Shown in pieces: positions 1 through 4,927 of a DNA stretch of 9,239 nt. The stretch covers positions 1 through 9,239 of the forward strand of contig JAJRUA010000150.1 in the NCBI GenBank assembly GCA_024278035.1. The letters run 5' to 3'. The notes under the pieces were generated by a model, which did not search any database, had not been told where the DNA came from, and was given only the letters and a program-made list of their open reading frames with translations. Source of the stretch: Planctomycetota bacterium (lineage in GTDB: Bacteria > Planctomycetota > Planctomycetia > Pirellulales > Lacipirellulaceae). The position numbers and the translations under genes are program-made. Within the stretch, counting starts at the first letter, position 1, and the number at the start of each line of letters is the position of its first letter.

Positions 1-1073
1 CGCTGGTTGAACTGTTGGTCGTGATTGCGATCATCGGTGTGTTGGTTTCGCTCTTGCTGCCAGCAGTGCAATCAGCGCGCGAGGCGGCCCGACGGACCGA
101 GTGCTCGAACAAGCTCAAGCAAATTGCCTTGGCGGCACAGAACTACGAAGGGGCTCGTGGCGTTTTGCCGCCGGCGGGATTACTTGATCCGGTAGCGAAA
201 ACGGATCGAAGTGGTAATTCTTATGACGCGGTCGATCAGTTCGTAGGCCCCATGCACAGTTGGGTGGTGCTTCTGCTTCCCTATCTTGAAGAATCGCCTC
301 TGTTCGATCGATTTGACCTTGCCTTGTCGGCCTTTGAGCAGCCAAGCAATCCGCAAGAAACTTTTATCGCTTCACTTGCGTGTCCATCCGATGAAGCAGG
401 TGGACGCTATTACGAGGATGAAGAAATCGCGGCAGGCTCGCGATTCTCTAAGGGAAATTATGCCGTCTATACGACGCCCACCCATAACGATCTACAACTC
501 GTTTACCCTGGGCCAATTGTTGTAGGATCGATGGCTTGCCGGCGTATCACCGATGGGTTGAGCCATACGATGGCGTTTACCGAGGTTCGTACATCATCGC
601 ATGAACAGGACGAGCGAGGCGTATGGTCATTGGCTTGGAATGCCGCATCGCTTTTGGCAATGGATATGCATCACGATCCCTCTGATGAGGGCCGGTACCA
701 GCGCTATACCATCGATCTTACCCTCGCCGATCAGTCGCACACGCCCAACCACCAAGCACCTAATTTTGACACGCTCGTTCGATGTCCAAAAGAGGCCTTG
801 GCCGAGGCGCAATTGCAACGCATGCCCTGCGGAAGATGGATAGGCATGAATGTTGCCAATCGCCTGGGCAACGACCAGCGGGTTGGGATTGAAGGGTACC
901 AATCCGCCGCACCACGCAGCCGGCATCCAGGGGGGGTGTACCGAGCGTTTCTCGATGGTCACATCGGATTTTTACGCGATGAAGTGGACCCCGTGGTGAT
1001 GGCGATATCAATTGGTATTCATGACAATATCTTGGCCAGCCAGCTCTCCACCGAAGGGGTTCCAGGAAACTAA
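1..1073 (+). CDS. DUF1559 (SBP_bac_10) pseudopilin-like protein, 5' truncated
   Basis: The frame is open at the window edge (first full codon at 3), so the start codon and the basic residues before the prepilin site are missing. The visible product opens [20 protein letters not shown], the hydrophobic helix that follows the GFT|LVE prepilin peptidase site of type IV pilin-like proteins, then the [11 protein letters not shown] segment typical of planctomycete DUF1559 proteins. Further family signs are ACPSDE, an [14 protein letters not shown] stretch matching the usual I-DG-S-T-E block, and near the C-terminus [12 protein letters not shown] (codons 924-959), an exact H-X9-DG signature. About 356 residues are visible, a normal length for the family. 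These proteins are thought to be processed and displayed at the envelope, and planctomycetes carry many paralogues of unknown individual function. The stop TAA overlaps the next ATG by one base, suggesting coupled translation. Confidence 0.95.
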   Translation, partial: LVELLVVIAIIGVLVSLLLPAVQSAREAARRTECSNKLKQIALAAQNYEGARGVLPPAGLLDPVAKTDRSGNSYDAVDQFVGPMHSWVVLLLPYLEESPLFDRFDLALSAFEQPSNPQETFIASLACPSDEAGGRYYEDEEIAAGSRFSKGNYAVYTTPTHNDLQLVYPGPIVVGSMACRRITDGLSHTMAFTEVRTSSHEQDERGVWSLAWNAASLLAMDMHHDPSDEGRYQRYTIDLTLADQSHTPNHQAPNFDTLVRCPKEALAEAQLQRMPCGRWIGMNVANRLGNDQRVGIEGYQSAAPRSRHPGGVYRAFLDGHIGFLRDEVDPVVMAISIGIHDNILASQLSTEGVPGN

Positions 1074-1465
1074 TGCACGCTGCTCTTGTTGTCGAAGACC
1101 GTCCAACAGGTCGCCAAATTCTCTTTCGTGTTGGCATCGCCTTACTCTTGATAGGGCTTTTCCTACTGATCCTAGCCCAAGCCTTGCCAAGCCGTTGGCT
1201 AGGAGAGCAGGCGTGGACGGCGGACCAAGCCGTAGAGCATCAGCGCATTTCAGGCGAACTGCACCGGCTCAGCTTTGCCGCCCCCTCGAATAAAGCCGCC
1301 CAGCAGCAGCTTCGCGACATACGCTTGGAGTTTGCGGATATCGACCTTCGGTTGAGGGACGCCACTTCGGCAGCCGACCGGTTTCGGTCCGCTCTACGGT
1401 GGTGGGGGATGATCGGCTGTTGCTTGGGGGCGATTGGGGCGCTGGCCACACGGTCGGATTATTGA
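1073..1465 (+). CDS. Small two-TM membrane protein, coupled to the DUF1559 gene
   Basis: A 130-residue protein that I do not recognise as a named family. It has a strong hydrophobic segment at about residues 17-40 (ILFRVGIALLLIGLFLLILA), a mostly helical, charged and Gln-rich middle (about 45-105, perhaps coiled coil), and a second hydrophobic segment at about 109-126 (WWGMIGCCLGAIGALA). This predicts a hairpin with the middle part on one side of the membrane. The start is well supported: AGGA at 1064-1067 sits five bases before ATG 1073, and that ATG overlaps the preceding TAA as TAATG. Co-expression with the DUF1559 protein is therefore likely, and it may help insert or hold that protein, but this is only inference from context. 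The downstream gene is convergent, so this is the end of the operon. Confidence 0.8.
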   Translation: MHAALVVEDRPTGRQILFRVGIALLLIGLFLLILAQALPSRWLGEQAWTADQAVEHQRISGELHRLSFAAPSNKAAQQQLRDIRLEFADIDLRLRDATSAADRFRSALRWWGMIGCCLGAIGALATRSDY

Positions 1466-1570
1466 TGTCTGCGCCAGCAACTTTCCCCTTGGTTGGGGAT
1501 CCGTCGGCTAAAACCGGCCTTCCGTTGGTCGGCCTGACGCTTTCCTTGCGCAGGTGTCCATAACAGCCTG
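1466..1570. other. Convergent intergenic region, no clear terminator
   Basis: This 105-bp gap separates two converging genes. The only structure I see is a small perfect hairpin at 1484-1499 (TCCCC, loop TTGGTT, GGGGA). It has no T-run on either side, so I do not call it a terminator. Confidence 0.5.
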
Positions 1571-2680
1571 CTAGTGACCGTCACGGATCGCTGTGGACGA
1601 AAGGTCGCTCTGGAACTCGCTAGCGGACACACCTTCGCAAAGCGACCTGAGCGTTGGCGGGAGAGAAAGCTCCTCGAACTCCTGAAACCGACCTTCTGCT
1701 TCACGCCCAAAGACCAAGAAGCGACATCCTTGATGGGCGATCTGCTCGATAGCTTCGTCTCGTTTCAAGGGGTCATTATTGTAGTAAGCAACTTCGCCGA
1801 TGCGAACGATCGTATCGGCTCCTACGGCAAAGACGGAGCCAGGGGCAAGCTGAGCTTTCTCCGCAAACGTCGGTGCATTGGTCAACAGCAGCGGACGGCC
1901 GTCGAGGCCCGCGATACGCCTTTTGACTTCAATAAAATCAAGCGGCAGTTTATCGACATTCGTAAGCGATAGCTCGTAGGCACCCGTGTGGCCGGTTAGC
2001 TTTTTTGCGACGCGAAGCATTTTCTTGTGCCCCTCGTGCAACGGATCGAACGAACCGGGCATAAGCAAAGGGGGCAATTTCCCGGTCCCCTTAGTGCAGA
2101 ATCGTTGCCGTTTCCCGAGTAACAACTCGCTCCATTCATTGGGGGCTTCAACCGTTTCAAGTGTCGGTTCTATGCCGGGGGGCGTTTTCTCCAAGTCCAT
2201 CTCGTGGAGCCCCGCCGCGGTGGTCAGCATGGCTATCACGGTGTGGGTAGCAACGGCCTCTTCTTCGGCACGAGTGCGAAGGCCTTTCTCTAGTAGCAAA
2301 CCGAGCGAGAGAGTTTGGTTGGCTGTCTGGGCGGCGACATAGAGGCGATGTTCGCCACGATGCGGGCGACCGGTTACAAGGCTTGCGGTGCAACCGATGC
2401 CGATGAGATTTTCATCCCGGTTGCTGAGCGTTCGTGCTCGCTGGAACGACCGCATTGCCATGTGCCGTGCGGTCCGCTCGCTGCACGCCTGCTCGGATTC
2501 AGAGCCAAGCCAATCCGCAAGAGCCGCTTGGGCGTAGGGAACCACCGCTTCGAGCACCGTCGCCGACGCGCCAGGAATCGTTAGCAACCGCTCGATCGCG
2601 CCGCTTCCCCCCCCGGTAATAGCGAGAACTGCCTGGGCAGGCGAGGCATGAAGGCGTTCGATAAGATCCGTTTGAGGCAT
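1571..2680 (-). CDS. Fusion of CinA/PncC-like domain and NadD-like nucleotidyltransferase
   Basis: A 369-residue protein with two parts. Residues about 10-160 resemble the CinA C-terminal (PncC, NMN deamidase) fold: TGGGSG at 22-27, an IPGAS stretch, SERTARHMA, and an IGIGCTAS block where the family has a glycine-rich TGIAGP segment. Residues about 203-366 form a HIGH-type nucleotidyltransferase: GSFDPLHEGH at 209-218 is the GxFDPxHxGH nucleotide-binding motif, FAVGADTIVRI at 284-294 matches the GaDt block of NadD, and SSTAIR at 361-366 matches the (S)S-T-x-I-R signature near the NadD C-terminus. It plausibly acts in NAD or related nucleotide metabolism, with adenylyl transfer to a mononucleotide as the best guess; substrate is unproven. 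The usual ESCTGG nucleophile motif of PncC seems to be lost. ATG 2680 is chosen; an in-frame TTG at 2701 would add seven residues. Neither has a clear Shine-Dalgarno site. Confidence 0.88.
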   Translation of the reverse strand: MPQTDLIERLHASPAQAVLAITGGGSGAIERLLTIPGASATVLEAVVPYAQAALADWLGSESEQACSERTARHMAMRSFQRARTLSNRDENLIGIGCTASLVTGRPHRGEHRLYVAAQTANQTLSLGLLLEKGLRTRAEEEAVATHTVIAMLTTAAGLHEMDLEKTPPGIEPTLETVEAPNEWSELLLGKRQRFCTKGTGKLPPLLMPGSFDPLHEGHKKMLRVAKKLTGHTGAYELSLTNVDKLPLDFIEVKRRIAGLDGRPLLLTNAPTFAEKAQLAPGSVFAVGADTIVRIGEVAYYNNDPLKRDEAIEQIAHQGCRFLVFGREAEGRFQEFEELSLPPTLRSLCEGVSASEFQSDLSSTAIRDGH

Positions 2681-2698
2681 GGGCCGTTTGAGGCGTGG
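2668..2698. repeat. 16-bp tandem duplication over the start of the fusion gene
   Basis: CCGTTTGAGGCATGG (2668-2682) and CCGTTTGAGGCGTGG (2684-2698) are 15-nt direct copies with one mismatch and a 16-base period. The downstream gene's ATG (complement of 2678-2680) is in the first copy; the second copy carries ACG at the same place. The period is not a multiple of three, so the extra copy does not simply repeat the N-terminal codons. Confidence 0.8.
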
Positions 2699-3096
2699 CA
2701 AAAGTGGAGCTGTGGCGAGCCGCGAGCGTCAGCGACCGGAGATTGCGGAACCCTGCGTCGATAAATCTCTCGGAGCAAGGCATCCGTTGTAAAAACCTCC
2801 GGTCGCTGACGCTCGCGGCTCGCCATCGAAGTTCCGGTATCGCGGACCGACTGTTTCCAAAACACCCTCTACGATCGTTTGTCCGTCTCAGAAACACAAC
2901 GCCCCCTCTCTGGCCATGTGGTGAAAAAACAGCGTCTCGCTCTCTCTTATCGCAATTTTGGCCCTGTTGTAACGACCACGACGACTGGACTGTCCTACGG
3001 GCTCGCTTTGAGAAGTAGGGCACGTCGGTTGCTTATGGAAGAAGCGTTCACAGCAAGGTGAACCACCTTTTCTCCGCAACACGAGAGCCGCTTCTT
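2681..3096. other. Divergent intergenic region with a long palindrome
   Basis: About 416 bp between the divergent fusion gene and the acyltransferase gene. It holds the tandem duplication near 2684 and the inverted repeat at 2714-2824. From 2825 to 3096 I see no convincing gene, RNA or strong promoter; both gene promoters must lie here if the starts are right. Open frames in this stretch lack family features and part of their peptide comes from translating the repeat. Confidence 0.6.
2714..2824. repeat. Perfect 28-bp inverted repeat, 55-nt spacer (REP-like)
   Basis: The left arm 2714-2741 begins GGCGAGCCGCGAGCG and ends GACCGGAG; the right arm 2797-2824 is its exact reverse complement over all 28 bases, and the pairing extends by one more T-A pair (2713/2825). 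The spacer is 55 nt. The arm sequence recurs exactly at 8837-8864. The arrangement, two head-to-head copies of a GC-rich unit in an intergenic region, resembles dispersed REP-like elements. It could form a long hairpin in RNA or a cruciform in DNA. Confidence 0.9.
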
Positions 3097-4224
3097 ATGA
3101 CCGACGTCATTGAAATCAACGACATGGATGAACTTAGTTCCTACCACTTGGCGTGGAGTGCCCTTCATGCCGAGACGCCTGGGGCTTCGTTCTTCCATAC
3201 GCTCGAATGGCTCCAAACGTATTGGGCTCACTACGGCGAAGGACAGCGGCTCCGGGTCCTGATTATTCGGCACAAAGGGCGCCCCCTCGGCATCGTTCCT
3301 CTGTGCGAACGGACCGAAACAACGCGGCTTGGTAAGGTACGGGTGCTGACCTATCCGCTCGACGATTGGGGCATTTGGTACGGTCCGATCGGCGCGAGTC
3401 CAACGGCGATCCAAACGCTGGCGATGAAGCACATTGCCAGTACGCCACGCGAATGGGACATTTTTGAGCCACGGTGGACCGATGCTGAGGCCGACCGGGG
3501 TCGTTTGGAACTGGCGATGAAACTGGCGGGCCTTCCTGCCGAGGTGGCTCCGCACCGAGAAACCTCAATCATCGATTGCCACCCATTTGAAGATTGGAAC
3601 GCCTATCTCGCATCCCGCAAGTCGAAGACACGCCACGAAATACTTCGCAAGCGCCGTAAGCTTGAGCGAGACCACGAGGTCGAGCACGTCGTCTACCGAC
3701 CGGCCGCTTTGCGAGACGGTGGTGGCGATCCGCGCTGGGACCTTTATGAGGAATGCCTTGAGGTTTCTCGCAATAGTTGGCAGGCCGAATCGAAAACGGG
3801 CAACACGCTTTGCCAAGCTCACGTCAGCCCGTTCCTAGCCGACGCTCATGAGCAGGCAGCACGACTTGGAATGCTCGACTTGCATCTCCTCCGAGTCGAT
3901 GGAGTCGCGGTCGCCTATTTCTATGGCTACCACTGCCAAGGGCAAACAATGGGCCTGCGAATGGGTTTCGACTCAGCCGCGCCCAAGGGAGTTGGAGCCG
4001 TCCTACTCAGCTACGCTATCCAAAGCAGCTTCGAGAAAGGGGACGCTCGCTTCGATATGGGCGTCGGTACGGAAGACTTCAAGAAAGACTTACGAACCTC
4101 GACCAAGGTCTGCACGCATCTCACGCATAACAACGCACAAGCTTGGCGTCCCCGAGCCATGGCCGCCGCCCGTTGGGCAAGAAAGCAGGTCGGCACCGCT
4201 GCGACCATGCTGGCACTGGTGTGA
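3097..4224 (+). CDS. BioF2/CelD-like GNAT acyltransferase (Acetyltransf_6 type)
   Basis: A 375-residue cytosolic protein of the GNAT/FemAB-like group often annotated as CelD/BcsL or BioF2-like acetyltransferase. Marks are GASFFHTLEWLQTYW near residues 29-43 (the common 'f.sp.Wl..w' opening), RLRVLIIRHKGRPLGIVPL (core strand pair), a basic linker LRKRRKLERD at about 183-192, LHLLRVDGVAVAYFYGY, the acyl-CoA-type loop PKGVGAVLL at about 296-304, and FDMGVGTEDFKKDL at about 319-332, equivalent to the D-G-GdepYK-rw block near the end of the family. Members modify extracellular polysaccharide precursors or other amines; the substrate here is unknown. ATG 3097 is chosen because the family-like sequence starts right after it; an in-frame GTG at 3058 would add 13 residues. 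The stop TGA (4222-4224) falls inside a repeat arm. Confidence 0.88.
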   Translation: MTDVIEINDMDELSSYHLAWSALHAETPGASFFHTLEWLQTYWAHYGEGQRLRVLIIRHKGRPLGIVPLCERTETTRLGKVRVLTYPLDDWGIWYGPIGASPTAIQTLAMKHIASTPREWDIFEPRWTDAEADRGRLELAMKLAGLPAEVAPHRETSIIDCHPFEDWNAYLASRKSKTRHEILRKRRKLERDHEVEHVVYRPAALRDGGGDPRWDLYEECLEVSRNSWQAESKTGNTLCQAHVSPFLADAHEQAARLGMLDLHLLRVDGVAVAYFYGYHCQGQTMGLRMGFDSAAPKGVGAVLLSYAIQSSFEKGDARFDMGVGTEDFKKDLRTSTKVCTHLTHNNAQAWRPRAMAAARWARKQVGTAATMLALV

Positions 4225-4315
4225 GCCGCGTCGTCTCAGGCGCCGAAGCGAGCCGTGTCGTCTCGACCGCGGAGTGGGGCATGAAGCACGCCGTGGGCGA
4301 GACGCCACGGCTCAC
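4221..4315. repeat. Three copies of a 17-nt unit, two direct and one inverted
   Basis: The unit GTGAGCCGYGKCGTCTC occurs at 4221-4237, at 4248-4264 (with GC in place of GT at its start), and inverted at 4299-4315. Any direct copy differs from the inverted one at two positions. The outermost 8 bases of the first and last copies (4221-4228 and 4308-4315) pair perfectly. The first copy begins inside the last codons of the acyltransferase gene and supplies its stop. Confidence 0.8.
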
Positions 4316-4320
4316 CTTTT
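4290..4320 (+). terminator. Probable Rho-independent terminator after the acyltransferase gene
   Basis: GCCGTGG (4290-4296) and CCACGGC (4305-4311) form a perfect 7-bp stem with an 8-nt loop, followed by TCACC and TTTT (4317-4320). It lies 66 bp past the stop of the plus-strand gene. The T-run is short and offset by five bases, so efficiency is uncertain. It is built from the repeat unit described at 4221-4315. Confidence 0.45.
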
Positions 4321-4321
4321 G

Positions 4322-4354
4322 GCGGTCCCACCGCGATGGTCGCTTCTTAGCGAC
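4322..4354 (-). terminator. Two tandem hairpins at the end of the lipoprotein gene
   Basis: GTCGC/GCGAC (4339-4343 with 4350-4354, loop of 6) overlaps the stop codon of the minus-strand lipoprotein gene, and GCGGT/ACCGC (4322-4326 with 4330-4334, loop CCC) follows directly. There is no T-run on the minus strand, so these may stabilise the 3' end or slow polymerase without being a classical terminator. Confidence 0.3.
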
Positions 4355-4589
4355 GCTGCTGCGTACTCTCAATCGCTTCGCTTTGTGCCTTGAGTGCAGC
4401 CGCTTCTTTGGCGAGCTTGAATTCAGGACCGGGAGAGTAATACTGCACGTCGTCCGTCAGGTAGTACGGACTGGGCAACGTTTGACCGGCGATGTCCATT
4501 TGGCAGCCAGTGGTTGCCGCTAAGCCAATCGTTGCCACGACCGCTGCTAAACCAAAGGCCTTCTTAGACGTTTTATTGCCGAGTCGCAT
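4347..4589 (-). CDS. Small lipoprotein with LPSPYY motif
   Basis: An 80-residue protein with a basic start (MRLGNKTSKK), a hydrophobic stretch to about residue 28 and a lipobox-like TTGC ending at Cys29, the predicted lipidated residue. The mature part is about 50 residues and holds LPSPYYLTDDVQYYSPGPEF at 38-57, then a charged, Ala-rich helix (KLAKEAAALKAQSEAIE). I recall short planctomycete lipoproteins with a very similar LPS-YYL-DDVQY--GPEFKL block, but have not checked this. Function is unknown. The start ATG 4589 is supported by GGAG nine bases upstream; a GTG at 4613 would add eight residues that spoil the signal peptide. It is divergent from the CHAT-like gene. The same motif appears in the truncated YfbK-like protein at the window's end. 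Confidence 0.85.
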   Translation of the reverse strand: MRLGNKTSKKAFGLAAVVATIGLAATTGCQMDIAGQTLPSPYYLTDDVQYYSPGPEFKLAKEAAALKAQSEAIESTQQRR

Positions 4590-4927
4590 GGCGTTGATCT
4601 CCGAAAGAATCACGTGCAGTGGTCGATGCTAGTAGGCCCCCGTACGTCGGCGACCCCTCGCCGAGAGCGAGACAGGCGTTACAACCGGTATCGACGGCCC
4701 AGCCCGCAAACTTCGGCGTATTCGGAAAAAATTGCCGTGAGGTGCTAGCAAACAAGACGCGGACACGCAAACAGGGTAGTCTGCGATAGACGGTACAGAC
4801 CGCATGCGAACCCAATGACGGAGAAGCCCCCCCAGCCGCAGGCGGAAGCCGCGGTGAAACGAGTGAAAAACAACCGCGGCTTCCGCCTGCGGCTAGGATC
4901 AAATCTTTCGATAGGAAAAGGCACCGC
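4590..4927. other. Divergent intergenic region with hairpins
   Basis: About 338 bp between the divergent lipoprotein and CHAT-like genes. It contains a small perfect hairpin at 4647-4664 (TCGGCGA, loop CCCC, TCGCCGA) and the 22-bp inverted repeat at 4834-4894. I find no gene here and no -35/-10 pair good enough to call, although both flanking genes should be transcribed from this region. Confidence 0.6.
4834..4894. repeat. Perfect 22-bp inverted repeat, 17-nt loop
   Basis: The arm 4834-4855 (AGCCGCAGGCGGAAGCC then GCGGT) and its exact reverse complement at 4873-4894 flank an A-rich 17-nt loop. It ends 33 bases before the TTG start of the CHAT-like gene, so it is probably in that gene's leader and would fold into a very stable hairpin. 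No T-run follows, so it is not an obvious terminator. It differs in sequence from the repeat at 2714. Confidence 0.9.

Noticed and set aside
1484..1499. Hairpin TCCCC-TTGGTT-GGGGA as a terminator between convergent genes
   Set aside because: Only 5 bp of stem and no T-run on either strand.
2581..2865. Minus-strand open frame of 94 codons containing MASRERQRPE
   Set aside because: Its recognisable peptide is only the translation of the right arm of the 28-bp inverted repeat, and it overlaps the start of the fusion gene. No family feature or ribosome site.
2499..3023. Minus-strand open frame of 174 codons over the fusion gene start and the intergenic region
   Set aside because: It runs through both repeat arms and out of frame through a well-supported gene; composition is Arg/Ser-rich as in shadow frames.
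2950..3060. Possible sigma-70 promoter with TTGTAA near 2968 upstream of the acyltransferase
   Set aside because: No convincing -10 hexamer at the right distance; too weak to call.
2995..3555. Long minus-strand open frame opposite the acyltransferase gene
   Set aside because: The plus strand encodes a recognisable acyltransferase across this region; the antisense frame is a product of high GC.
4221..4315. Possible CRISPR-like array of short repeats
   Set aside because: Only three copies, one inverted, with unequal spacing and imperfect identity; no cas genes nearby.
4143..4523. Plus-strand open frame spanning the end of the acyltransferase and the antisense of the lipoprotein
   Set aside because: It overlaps two supported genes, includes translated repeat units, and has no domain signature.
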